The position numbers and the translations under genes are program-made. DNA of 50,561 nucleotides from Sanchytrium tribonematis (Eukaryota; Sanchytriomycota; Sanchytriomycetes; Sanchytriales; Sanchytriaceae): the NCBI GenBank assembly GCA_018985235.1, contig JADGIG010000014.1:1-50561 (forward strand), read 5' to 3'. Every line of letters starts with the position of its first letter. The stretch's first letter is position 1. Under the pieces are notes generated by a model that had not been told where the DNA came from, made no database searches, and saw only the letters and a program-made list of their open reading frames with translations. Shown piece after piece: positions 26,987 to 35,918 of the stretch.

Positions 26987-29728
26987 ATGAATTTTTTCGG
27001 AGATGTTGATGATTTGGATCCAGAAATGCAAACTGCACTCAAATCTGATTACGCAAAAAATCTACTTCTTGGTGGAATTGTGGATGATGAGCAGCAATCA
27101 GATCACAACGGATATATGAGCGAAGATGATAAATGGCCTGAATTGCCGAAAATAAAAGTACAAATGGCCGAGGATACCCTGGATATAATGCTTAAAACTA
27201 AATACTATGCCCCACCAGATATCATTGAAACTGAAAAAGAAGAAAAAGAAGATCCCCATCACTCTTTAACGCTAGACGATTTAAAATGGAACATTCAATT
27301 AGATCAATGGGACAAAGCCATTACTTATGATAAATATTCGAAACCTCAACCAACTAATCATTATATGCTGTTATTTCCTATTCCTAATTATCACTTGATA
27401 CACAATATGCAACACCGTTCATCCGATGGCTGCGCGTTACTTTTGGATCAAAATGATCCTTATTTACATGTTGATTATTCGACACTGACACAACCGAAAA
27501 AAGTGGTAACCGTTAATGAAGCACTGTCTACTATAAAGCAAAAGTTCAATGGATTTATGTATCAATTGAATTCTGTAAGACAAACAATGCAATATCAGCT
27601 GAATCACACTGATATAGCCAAAAAACTTTATACTGCCTTTTATCCACTTCATTATACAAAATTCGACCTCAGGCATTACCATAGAGCGCCTTATGCTGCC
27701 AAAACCCATACAATGTTAACCTTTCAAGGACCTCGAAGCATACACAAAAAGAAAATTCAACTTGCAAAGGAAATACTTGCGAGAGATGGCAGAATTGTGT
27801 TGTTAGAATACAGTGAAGAATATCCTTTAATGATGCAAAATGTTGGTATGGTGACTTTATTTCAGAATTTTTATAGAAAGGAAGAAGGGTTTCAACCCCA
27901 CAAACCATACGGATCACTTATCAACCTGGAAGAAAACGAATTGAGCCCTTTATTTGGATTTGGTGATGTCGAAAAGGGTGAGATTGTCTCGTTAATCGTC
28001 AATAATCTGTTTCGAGCACCAATTGTTCAACACGCCCCTAAACAAACAGATTTCTTGTTTATACATTATAATTACAAAAACCAAGACAAGTACTATTTAA
28101 GAGAATTTCCTGATTTATTTGTGGTTGGACAGGCTCTTCCTGCAGATCAGATTCTTCCTCCGCAGAGCAGAAAACATTTGCTGATGCAGAAAAATAGAGT
28201 CAAACAAGCAGCATTTAGACTGATCAAAAAACATCCTAAAAGAGTTCTTCATATTGATAGTTTAAGACATCAACTACCTGGATATTCAGACACAAATTTA
28301 AAAGGTAAGTTACGGGATTTTATGGTTCCAGTGAAAAACAAGAAAAACAATATTTGGGCACTAAAACCTGGTATTGTTATATCTGACGATTTGGATGAAC
28401 TGTGTACACCGGAGCAAGTATGTTTACACCATGCGATGTTGGCGGGAGAGCAGAGACTTAAGGACCTCGGATTTACTTCTATCAGAGATGATGAAAATGA
28501 CCACAATATGGAACTTGAAGAAAAAGTAGCATCTTGGATTTTGTCTAGAAATTTTATTAATGCTGTACAAGGTAAAAACATGCTTCAATTGTATGGTTCT
28601 GGTGATCCCACAGGCGTTGGTTTGGGATTTTCATTCATTAAAACCGCTGCCAAAGATGTATTTTTGCGAGAAAATGAAACAATGGAAGATCGAATGAAAG
28701 AATTATCAAATAGACCAAAGAACGCTCAAAAATTCACCATTGCTGAGCAGCAAAATATTTACAATACAGAGATAATGAAAATTTTTAAGAGGCAAATGGA
28801 AGATCTTTGTAACCCAGTTGATTTTGAATTGGCTGAGGGTGAAAGCGTAACGCAGCAACAACCTCTTTCATTTGTCAAGGAAGATGAAAGCGTTAGCAAT
28901 GTAGTTCGCCAAACAAAGACTCTAGTTATTACGAGAAAAGTCAAAGTTGATGGTGCAGAGGAAATTCGTCAAGAGATTGTCAGAGACCTGCAAGTCATAA
29001 ATCAATATATTGCAATTAAGTCAAAAAACATACCAAAAGATGCCGGCGCTGCCGATGACAAAAGTGAAGTATCAAAAGTTAGAAAATGCCGTGCTTGCGG
29101 TTCAACAACTCATATTAAAACTAGTAAGTTGTGTCCAATGAATAAAAATCACGGGGAGCACTTGGAAAAGGAAAGAAATAGAAAAAGAAAGGCGTCTCAA
29201 GCAGGATCTAGAAACCCACCAGGTAATAGGCTATCAAACAAGGTCAAGTTAAATAATGTACTTGAAAAAATAGTCATGCAAATGACGAGCAATACTGAAT
29301 GCTTTGCATTTAATTACCCAGTTTCTGATGAAATAGCCCCAAATTATTCACAGGAAATAGAGACTCCTATGGATTTTGGTTCCATGTTACAAAAATGTAA
29401 AGATAAGCTATATAACTCAGCTGATGAATTTTTGCAAGACAATGCTTTGATCCGAGACAATTGTGCCAAATATAATGGACCAACAGCAGTTTTTTCCCAA
29501 CTGGCTGCAAAATTTGTGGCTATAGTTGAAAAGAAAGTGAAATCTAGCAAAAGAGTGTTGGAATTGACAGAAAACATGGCAAATTCTATCAACGACGACG
29601 CCAATACTATAGAAGATACTAATACCGAAACTCGTAAATTAGATGCAACACCTGATGGTGCTTTGTCTGACAAATCAAGTGATAGTGGCTTGGAAGATTT
29701 AGAAGCATTACTAAATCAAGATATTTAA
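26987..29728 (+). CDS. TAF1: TFIID subunit TAF1
   Basis: The 913-residue protein has an acidic N-terminus (MNFFGDVDDLDPE), the large DUF3591 core (about 170-600; e.g. HYHRAPYAAKTH, RDGRIVLLEYSEE, LPPQSRKHLL), a zinc knuckle CRACGSTTHIKTSKLCP (about 701-717) and a single bromodomain (about 760-860; ETPMDFGSM, NCAKYNGP). The tail is acidic. TAF1 is the TFIID scaffold that binds TBP, promoter DNA and TAF7. Metazoan TAF1 has two bromodomains, while budding yeast places them in Bdf1; one copy here is intermediate. The DUF3591/winged-helix region is the TAF7-binding surface, and TAF7 is at 47972-48889. Confidence 0.95.
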   Translation: MNFFGDVDDLDPEMQTALKSDYAKNLLLGGIVDDEQQSDHNGYMSEDDKWPELPKIKVQMAEDTLDIMLKTKYYAPPDIIETEKEEKEDPHHSLTLDDLKWNIQLDQWDKAITYDKYSKPQPTNHYMLLFPIPNYHLIHNMQHRSSDGCALLLDQNDPYLHVDYSTLTQPKKVVTVNEALSTIKQKFNGFMYQLNSVRQTMQYQLNHTDIAKKLYTAFYPLHYTKFDLRHYHRAPYAAKTHTMLTFQGPRSIHKKKIQLAKEILARDGRIVLLEYSEEYPLMMQNVGMVTLFQNFYRKEEGFQPHKPYGSLINLEENELSPLFGFGDVEKGEIVSLIVNNLFRAPIVQHAPKQTDFLFIHYNYKNQDKYYLREFPDLFVVGQALPADQILPPQSRKHLLMQKNRVKQAAFRLIKKHPKRVLHIDSLRHQLPGYSDTNLKGKLRDFMVPVKNKKNNIWALKPGIVISDDLDELCTPEQVCLHHAMLAGEQRLKDLGFTSIRDDENDHNMELEEKVASWILSRNFINAVQGKNMLQLYGSGDPTGVGLGFSFIKTAAKDVFLRENETMEDRMKELSNRPKNAQKFTIAEQQNIYNTEIMKIFKRQMEDLCNPVDFELAEGESVTQQQPLSFVKEDESVSNVVRQTKTLVITRKVKVDGAEEIRQEIVRDLQVINQYIAIKSKNIPKDAGAADDKSEVSKVRKCRACGSTTHIKTSKLCPMNKNHGEHLEKERNRKRKASQAGSRNPPGNRLSNKVKLNNVLEKIVMQMTSNTECFAFNYPVSDEIAPNYSQEIETPMDFGSMLQKCKDKLYNSADEFLQDNALIRDNCAKYNGPTAVFSQLAAKFVAIVEKKVKSSKRVLELTENMANSINDDANTIEDTNTETRKLDATPDGALSDKSSDSGLEDLEALLNQDI

Positions 29729-29732
29729 TAAA

Positions 29733-30209
29733 TTAGGTTGAAAGTTGTTTGGATATGGGACTTCTAGAGTAATCTTGAGGTAAAAAGCCAAACTTATCTC
29801 TTAGAAGCTTAAGATGTGGATATTTCGACACTATTAATGAAATTATTTCCAAATTGTCTTCCATCATTGCCAAATGTAGTATTGTAGATTTGTCAATATC
29901 CAAAGCACAAGACAAGTCTTCAAATTTCAAAAAATAATTCAAGAGATCTAAATTGTTGCACAAAATACTCTCGTGGATGATCGTGCGCTTGGTACCTGAA
30001 CAATACACTAATTTAGGATCGTATTTTAAACAATCAAATAAAAAACGAAAGTGCCGAACATTTCCATTATAAACCAGATTTAAAATGTAAGATTCTTCGC
30101 TTAATAATTCAGGAAAAGTGCTTATATCGTGTTGAAATTTCTCAAATGCCAAGTTGATGTCCATGGTTTCGGAAATTAAAGACTGTCGAACGATGATCAT
30201 TCGAATCAT
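29733..30209 (-). CDS. Small ankyrin-repeat protein
   Basis: The 158-residue protein contains ankyrin-type helical repeats from about residue 65 to 145, e.g. KRTIIHESILCNNLDLLNYF and KSTILHLAMMEDNLEIISLI, preceded by a helical N-terminal region. ATGs at residues 1, 4 and 16 are all possible starts. No family beyond ankyrin repeats is recognisable. Its stop is 4 bp from the TAF1 stop (convergent). Confidence 0.65.
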   Translation of the reverse strand: MIRMIIVRQSLISETMDINLAFEKFQHDISTFPELLSEESYILNLVYNGNVRHFRFLFDCLKYDPKLVYCSGTKRTIIHESILCNNLDLLNYFLKFEDLSCALDIDKSTILHLAMMEDNLEIISLIVSKYPHLKLLRDKFGFLPQDYSRSPISKQLST

Positions 30210-30339
30210 TCATGTGAAATATAAAAAAATGATAATGGTATTTTACATTGGATAACTCTCTGTGCGAGAGTTCTATCTGAAAATTAATATTTAGCCAATC
30301 ACTTACTGTATGACTCCTTAAAATTCAAGTTTACCCAAA

Positions 30340-31290
30340 ATGACCACAATGGATGATCTTGATATTGACAAAAATAGTATTTATAATCTACTAGCTTGGA
30401 TTTTTTTACCAAATATGATCAGTAAGTTTATTTTATCAATAATTTACAAATTATTTGGGACTGCGGCTCCACAAAAGAAACAGCGCCATCAGAACATGGT
30501 ATATGCCGCGGTTATCTTGTCTTACTTGATTTATTCTGTTGGTACAACATACATCGATCTAGGTGATAATCATTTCAATACATTGGGTTTGACTGCAAGT
30601 GCAACCAATAAAGAGGTATCTTCTGCATACAGAAAATTGTCAGTACAATATCATCCTGATCGAAACGCAAACGCCAACCCTGAAATTTATTTAAAAATGA
30701 ATGCTGCTCATGAAGTTTTAAAAGACGCAAAGAGACGTTTCGTCTACGATAGATATGGCGACCTTAATTCTTGTCAACATTGTAAAACTCAGCATGACTA
30801 CTTTGAAAATTACATGACTTTTAAGTTCACAGTCTTCTATTTTGGTTTCGTCGTTGCAATGGGAGTCTTTATGGGAATTCAAAAGCCATATGCCATGTTT
30901 TGGAGATTTTTTTCTGTTTTAGCAATGGTGACTACGGAATTGATATTCGTGACGAATGGCTCACCTGATTGGTTTTTAGGTGACTTGACAACTGCTCAAA
31001 AGATATCTTTCTTACATTCTTCGTTTGTGTGGATAAGTGTAGCTCTTGGTCACCTAGGCCCCACTTTGGAGTATTTTATCGAAGGACCAAAGTTTATCAG
31101 CAAGCTAGAAGATCGTCTTGACACTATTGAGTCAACTCTAGACACTGCATTGATGGAATCACAGTTTGTTCTAAATTCTAAATTAAAAAACGTTCCTTTG
31201 AGCGAGAAAAAGACTTTAGTTAACGAGATGAACTTAAAATTAAAAGAAGAGCGTGCCTATTATGCGCAACAAGCGCAATATCGTCAATAA
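30340..31290 (+). CDS. Membrane-bound J-domain protein (DnaJ family)
   Basis: The 316-residue protein has two N-terminal hydrophobic segments (about 16-40 and 52-68). The J domain is at about 80-140: LGLTASATNKEVSSAYRKL, the catalytic HPD in YHPDRN, and RRFVYDRYG. Three hydrophobic segments (about 155-175, 185-203, 225-243) and a C-terminal helix (270-316) follow. It resembles the J-domain membrane proteins of fungi and the ER J-proteins, which recruit Hsp70 to membranes. It is not SEC63, as it lacks the Brl domain and acidic tail. It ends 43 bp before the FCP1-like gene. Confidence 0.8.
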   Translation: MTTMDDLDIDKNSIYNLLAWIFLPNMISKFILSIIYKLFGTAAPQKKQRHQNMVYAAVILSYLIYSVGTTYIDLGDNHFNTLGLTASATNKEVSSAYRKLSVQYHPDRNANANPEIYLKMNAAHEVLKDAKRRFVYDRYGDLNSCQHCKTQHDYFENYMTFKFTVFYFGFVVAMGVFMGIQKPYAMFWRFFSVLAMVTTELIFVTNGSPDWFLGDLTTAQKISFLHSSFVWISVALGHLGPTLEYFIEGPKFISKLEDRLDTIESTLDTALMESQFVLNSKLKNVPLSEKKTLVNEMNLKLKEERAYYAQQAQYRQ

Positions 31291-31333
31291 ATTTTGGATT
31301 TTATTGTATCAACATAATCCCCGTGAAACCAAA

Positions 31334-33364
31334 ATGACAGGTTTGAATTTGAAGAAGAAACACTACTCTGGACTCAAACAGGTCAACGTCGCAAGAGCAA
31401 TGAATTTAATGAACGTCATTTCATCAAAGTCAATAGCAATGGTTCCACTTGATACAACAATGTTTAAAATTTGCATACAGTACAACAATGAAATCGAGCA
31501 ATTATTGTGTACCAAATCAGAAATATCTGTTCCGATTACCATTCCTCAAGTATTAAAATTTTCAGAATTTAATCTTATTGGACGTTTGGCCAATATTGTA
31601 GATTCAAAAGATTATTGTGATTTTAAATACAATGGACTTCCCCAAATCGACATTTTTCAACAAAAATATCACCTAATAACTACCCAAGATAGCTATTATC
31701 TAATTTTTAAATTCAATCTTAGTGGCGTGCGTTTGATGGTATTTAAAATAGATGATTTACATGAAAGAATCAGAAATTTTCATCAAATCGCAACTCAAAA
31801 ACTACCGGTTGTTTTAGACCTTGACGACACTCTTGTTAGGGCAGTTTGTAGCTCGTCAGATATGAGTTTGAGTTCAAGAGTCATTTCAAAGGATCAGCGG
31901 TCACTTGTTATAAATCGGCTGAAACAATTACCACCAAATAATTTCAATATTGACGAAATAGCTTTAGCAACAAACGTTGAGACTTTTTTGGACCAATTGT
32001 CCCGTTTCGCTGACATCACTATATGTTCTGCTGGTAACGTTGATTATGTAAAAGCTGTTTGCTCATTATTAGATCCGGACAATTCCTATTTTAAGGATGT
32101 TGAATCAACTAGACACATGTATGATTATAATGTTATAAAGTACAAATCCTCTAGCTTGCCTACAAAAGATTTAGCAAGACTCTATCCATTTTGTATCCCG
32201 TGGGAGCACCACATTTTGGCCAAAAACATGCCTGAAATCATTGAAATGTCTAGGCAGCCAGTGATCGTAGACGATATTGACCAAGCTTGGTTGACTAATC
32301 AACGGCAGCAGGTTTATCTTATGCTTCCTACTAGTCGTGTTTGGGATGTTAATTTAGAATTATGTGCCTTAATTTTAAAGCATGTTCATGAAGGCTTTAC
32401 AACTTACAATCAATCTGATGTTCCGCATCTTCTTCGTCATAACATTATGGTTTTGGCTCATACCAAGCTTGTCCCATCTAGTAAAGATGAACCGGAGGAA
32501 GATATTGACGATGACGAATCTATTGGGGTGCAATCTACAACCAGTAGATTTGAAAACATTCAAGATACCCTCGAAGCCCCAGAAGAAAATGCCATGGCTG
32601 CAGATCTTGCTGTGTCAACTTCAGACTTTACTGCTATCAATACTTTTGAAATTGAAGATACTGAAATGGAAGAAGCTGCCTCGGAGCCTCAAATCGTAAA
32701 ACAAGAAGCTACTTTGGCTTCTAAAATTGTAGATGTCATTAATGGTGAATCAGTTTTATGTGTGGAACATCATGATACAATTAAAAATGCAGACTTGACT
32801 GCAGTTCAATCCGCAATCGTCGATGTTGTAGATGTAGCTAGCCAGCGATCTGAGAAAATTGATACAGTTACGGAAAATTCCGATAGCGACATAAAATCGC
32901 TTGGAAAATCTGAAATAGTTCGGCCAACTAAAGACGCTGTAATTAATTTAAATAGGCCGACACTATCTACAAAGTTTGAAAATACCTTCTCCGAACCGAA
33001 AACTAGTCCAACTAATACTATTTCATCTGGTAGAAGCAAGACTAAGGTTCAAGTTGATAGTATTTTGATAGATCAAAATTTCAAACCACAATCTAATATG
33101 TATACAAACGATCCGGCAGCAGAGGCACCTAGAGCAATTGATACTGGTCATAATGTTCCATTCGGCGCACAAGATACTAATCAGGTAGAAGATCGGGATA
33201 CTAGCACCATCCAAGAATCAAAATTAAATACTAATAATCAAGCACCTTCAAACTTACCTCCTTTATTGGAAAAAGCATTTCCTAATGTAAAAATAATTGA
33301 AATAATAGAAGATGCTCCCATAGTTCCTATGACCCTGGGAATTGATAAAAACCTGCCACAATAA
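31334..33364 (+). CDS. FCP1/CPL-like HAD-family phosphatase with long acidic tail
   Basis: I start at the ATG at 31334 (MTGLNLKKKHYSG); the frame is open 81 bp upstream but that part overlaps the J-protein end. The protein has 676 residues. A beta-rich N-terminal region (to about 155) precedes a HAD phosphatase fold with the DxDx(T/V) nucleophile motif LDLDDTLV (about 161), then VETFLDQLSRFADITICSAG, and VIVDDIDQAW with the acidic loop. This order matches RNA polymerase II CTD phosphatases (FCP1, plant CPL). From about residue 370 the protein is low-complexity and acidic (EEDIDDDES, DTEMEEAA) with no BRCT domain visible. CTD Ser dephosphorylation is the likely but unproven activity. Confidence 0.8.
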   Translation: MTGLNLKKKHYSGLKQVNVARAMNLMNVISSKSIAMVPLDTTMFKICIQYNNEIEQLLCTKSEISVPITIPQVLKFSEFNLIGRLANIVDSKDYCDFKYNGLPQIDIFQQKYHLITTQDSYYLIFKFNLSGVRLMVFKIDDLHERIRNFHQIATQKLPVVLDLDDTLVRAVCSSSDMSLSSRVISKDQRSLVINRLKQLPPNNFNIDEIALATNVETFLDQLSRFADITICSAGNVDYVKAVCSLLDPDNSYFKDVESTRHMYDYNVIKYKSSSLPTKDLARLYPFCIPWEHHILAKNMPEIIEMSRQPVIVDDIDQAWLTNQRQQVYLMLPTSRVWDVNLELCALILKHVHEGFTTYNQSDVPHLLRHNIMVLAHTKLVPSSKDEPEEDIDDDESIGVQSTTSRFENIQDTLEAPEENAMAADLAVSTSDFTAINTFEIEDTEMEEAASEPQIVKQEATLASKIVDVINGESVLCVEHHDTIKNADLTAVQSAIVDVVDVASQRSEKIDTVTENSDSDIKSLGKSEIVRPTKDAVINLNRPTLSTKFENTFSEPKTSPTNTISSGRSKTKVQVDSILIDQNFKPQSNMYTNDPAAEAPRAIDTGHNVPFGAQDTNQVEDRDTSTIQESKLNTNNQAPSNLPPLLEKAFPNVKIIEIIEDAPIVPMTLGIDKNLPQ

Positions 33365-33400
33365 AATTTATTTTTCATTTGTTTTATAAAACAAGGAGAT

Positions 33401-33935
33401 ATGCCAGTTTATCATTCTCAATTCGATGGAACAAAATTTCAAAGTATTGGAGGAATGGCTTTACTTCCATTTCAATCTAAATTTAAAGGACCAGCTGCAC
33501 CTACTACGGAAGAAGATATTGTTGAGGAATCGGTCATTTCTTTTAGAATTAATTGCTTTTTTAAGCATTTCGACATTAAAAGTTCGGCTGATAGAACTTT
33601 GATTTATGGTATTCTATTTGTTTCCGAATGTTTGAGTAAATTGAAGCCAAATATGTCTCAACAAGAAGCTTACAAGACTTTGCAAAGTTTTGCTGTCAGT
33701 GGATTTGCACTTCCTGGCGATGCTGGTATTTGTAATTAATTCAGGATTCCCTTTAAATGCATTATATCCCACACCTGCTAATAGAGGTGAATACGATCAA
33801 TTAAAAGCGTATATTTTACAATTTAGACAGGAACTTGCGCAAAGATTTAGCGAGAGGGCATTCGTCAACAATCAGCCTTCCAAATGGTGGATGGCATTTC
33901 AGAAAAAGAAGTTTTTAAATAAAACTCTATCTTGA
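33401..33935 (+). CDS. ARPC3: ARPC3 (Arp2/3 complex p21 subunit); two exons split by a 19-nt intron
   Basis: Exons 33401-33725 and 33745-33935 encode 171 residues, close to the usual 175-180. MPVYHSQFDG at the start, CFFKHFDIKSSADRTLIYG in the middle, FALPGDAG|FPLNALYPTPANRGEYD across the splice, and KPSKWW-like PSKWWMAFQKKKFLNK at the end are diagnostic. ARPC3 is a core subunit of the Arp2/3 complex, which nucleates branched actin, so the organism probably makes branched-actin structures (amoeboid movement, endocytic patches). The last 9 nt overlap the end of PIG-A on the other strand. Confidence 0.96.
33726..33744 (+). other. 19-nt microintron (phase 1) in ARPC3
   Basis: The intron is GTATTTGTAATTAATTCAG. 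It lies in the Gly codon of PGDAG/FPLNALYP; splicing restores this conserved ARPC3 block exactly. Retention stops translation at TAA within the intron after GICN. Confidence 0.95.
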
Positions 33936-35255
33936 TGTTTTTGTGTAATTTTCAAAGTAAAATTCATTGTGTCGATACTTCAAATGTGATACTTTGACAG
34001 CCTTTTTACTTAGCCAACCCAAATACAGCTGCATAAAGGTCCAAGAACCTATCAAAGTCATCAGAGAAATAAAACCAAAGACTGTATTTTTCCAGTGCAA
34101 ATTGATCAATTCTTGAATATTTGGAGGTGTTGGTAACGTTTTGTAGATGTTTTCCGTATCCCTCGCAACGCTTTTCCAGGAATACATTGACTTAAGTTTT
34201 TCATGGAAAGTTGGATTGCAGCTAATGTTATATAGATGGCGATAGTTTATGACATGTTCGATTGCCTTAATCAAATTATCTTGCAAGTCAACTGGGTTGG
34301 GTTCTGCCAGCAGCACCATTTCGTCAGGGAGAACCTCTGGAATGCCTCCGACATTTGTAGAAACAACAAGCAATCCACAACTAGCAGCTTCTAAAATAGC
34401 AATGCAAAATGCCTCCGTTAAAGAGGTATTTAAGAAAATTGAGCCTTGCACTAGCACGTCGCGGACTTTTCCGAGTGGGATAGCACCGAGAAGAGTAACT
34501 CTTTCAAAAAGAATATGCTGATCGATCATTTTTTCAAGTTCAACGCGTTTTTCCCCATCACCAGCAATTAGAAAATTGATATTGCTAAATTTTTTACACA
34601 TTTTGGGGATTATATTGATAAGTAAATCAGTTCCTTTTCGATAGACTAGCCTAGACACCACCACAATTGTGATGTTTCCTTCTGGACTTGCTGGAGAAGC
34701 AAGTGGAGTAAATTCTTCACTTATTATTGCATTAGGAATAACATGACAATCATTCTTACTTACCCAGCTCCTCAAGCAGATATTATCTCTGCTAACTTTC
34801 GAAACGCAGAAAAAGGCTTGTGTAGCTCGCAATGAAAACTTGCAACATTTGTTTAAAAATATTGGACCATTTAATCTAAATGAAAACAATGAATGGTCAG
34901 TAAATGTGGAGTGAATACCCATTAAACTAGCATGAATACATGCCTCCAGGGCCAAAGCGCTAGAACTTTGATGGCCGTGCACTAAATCAACATCTTCTTC
35001 GTAAAATATTTTTGAAAGAATTGGTAAATTGCCTAAAATTGTCGGAAATACGCATCCTTGATAAACTATTGGTAAAGCCAAATAGTAAACCTTTAAACAA
35101 CCAATAAAATGAATTCCTACAAAATTCTCATAAGCATGAGTTAAAATTATGACAGTGTGTCCTAACTTTATCAATTCGTGACTCAAATGTATTATGTGAC
35201 TCTCAACACCGCCAATTTTTGGATGAAAAAAGTCGCTTACCATGGCAATGATCAT
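33927..35255 (-). CDS. PIGA: PIG-A/Gpi3 GPI-anchor N-acetylglucosaminyltransferase catalytic subunit
   Basis: The 442-residue protein is a GT4-family glycosyltransferase. The start MIIAMVSDFFHPKIGGVESHI is the PIG-A N-terminus, followed by DLVHGHQSSSALA, STFTDHSLF, HVIPNAI, VVSRLVYRKGTDLL, TEAFCIAILEAASCGL and VGGIPEVLP, all classical PIG-A motifs including the nucleotide-sugar-binding E...E region. One C-terminal TM segment (about 390-412) anchors it in the ER. It transfers GlcNAc to phosphatidylinositol. The 3' end overlaps ARPC3 by 9 nt (33927-33935). The start faces the rhodanese gene across 60 bp. Confidence 0.95.
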   Translation of the reverse strand: MIIAMVSDFFHPKIGGVESHIIHLSHELIKLGHTVIILTHAYENFVGIHFIGCLKVYYLALPIVYQGCVFPTILGNLPILSKIFYEEDVDLVHGHQSSSALALEACIHASLMGIHSTFTDHSLFSFRLNGPIFLNKCCKFSLRATQAFFCVSKVSRDNICLRSWVSKNDCHVIPNAIISEEFTPLASPASPEGNITIVVVSRLVYRKGTDLLINIIPKMCKKFSNINFLIAGDGEKRVELEKMIDQHILFERVTLLGAIPLGKVRDVLVQGSIFLNTSLTEAFCIAILEAASCGLLVVSTNVGGIPEVLPDEMVLLAEPNPVDLQDNLIKAIEHVINYRHLYNISCNPTFHEKLKSMYSWKSVARDTENIYKTLPTPPNIQELINLHWKNTVFGFISLMTLIGSWTFMQLYLGWLSKKAVKVSHLKYRHNEFYFENYTKTSR

Positions 35256-35315
35256 TTACCAAGATTAAAATTATTCAAAACAAAAGGGATCTACTATTTA
35301 TCAACTTCAAAGTAC

Positions 35316-35660
35316 ATGAGTTACAATTACATAGATCCAAAAGCCTTACACGAGAATCTTGAAAAATATGTTATCATAGACGTAAGAGATTATGATTTTG
35401 ATGGCAAATTAATAAATGGTGCATTGAATGTGCCATTTGAAGCCTTGTCATCAAATACAAGCAGCGAAAATAAGAAATTGATTCAGGAACACGTCACTTA
35501 TAGATCTGATATTGTGGTTCATTGCATGTTGTCTCAAGTACGAGGTCCCAAAAGCGTGAAATTTATAAAAGAAGCTTTTCCATACACCAATATTCTAGTC
35601 CTAAGAGGAGGATACGAGACATATAGTCAGTTGTACCCTCAAGATATAATGAAGCAATAA
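35316..35660 (+). CDS. Cdc25-like rhodanese phosphatase (Ibp1/Ych1 type)
   Basis: From the ATG at 35316 (MSYNYIDPKAL) the protein has 114 residues, a single rhodanese domain. IIDVRDYDFDGKLINGALNVP matches Cdc25-type rhodaneses, and HCMLSQVRGP gives the catalytic HC-x5-R loop with Cys and Arg in place. Yeast Ych1 and fission-yeast Ibp1 share this loop and length. Upstream in-frame ATGs (from 35178) fall inside PIG-A antisense and are not used. Arsenate reductase (Acr2) is an alternative activity for this family. Confidence 0.85.
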   Translation: MSYNYIDPKALHENLEKYVIIDVRDYDFDGKLINGALNVPFEALSSNTSSENKKLIQEHVTYRSDIVVHCMLSQVRGPKSVKFIKEAFPYTNILVLRGGYETYSQLYPQDIMKQ

Positions 35661-35918
35661 ACTAATTTTTACAGCTCAAATGCACTACCTTTCCTTAATT
35701 GTTTCAAATTAGTAATTGCAAATATGTTAGACCTTTGGGAGAATTCTGTCGATACATATTGTGTTCATCCCAAGACTTGACTATTTCAATTTGTGAGAGA
35801 TTGTTGATTGGCAATGTTACATCTAGATGTACGATCACCTCTTTGTCTTACCCCAACTTTGACTGATTGGTACTTGGATGAGGACATTTTTTGAAGGGAC
35901 CCTTGTTACGGTACGCAG

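Noticed and set aside
31253-31333. Longer FCP1-like protein starting at 31253
   Set aside because: The extension overlaps the end of the J-protein gene and lacks family similarity; the ATG at 31334 lies in the short intergenic gap.
35880-35905. Sm-site-like ATTTTTTG followed by a small GGACCC hairpin upstream of the giant ORF
   Set aside because: The preceding sequence shows no U1, U2, U4 or U5 signature; such T runs are common in this AT-rich DNA.
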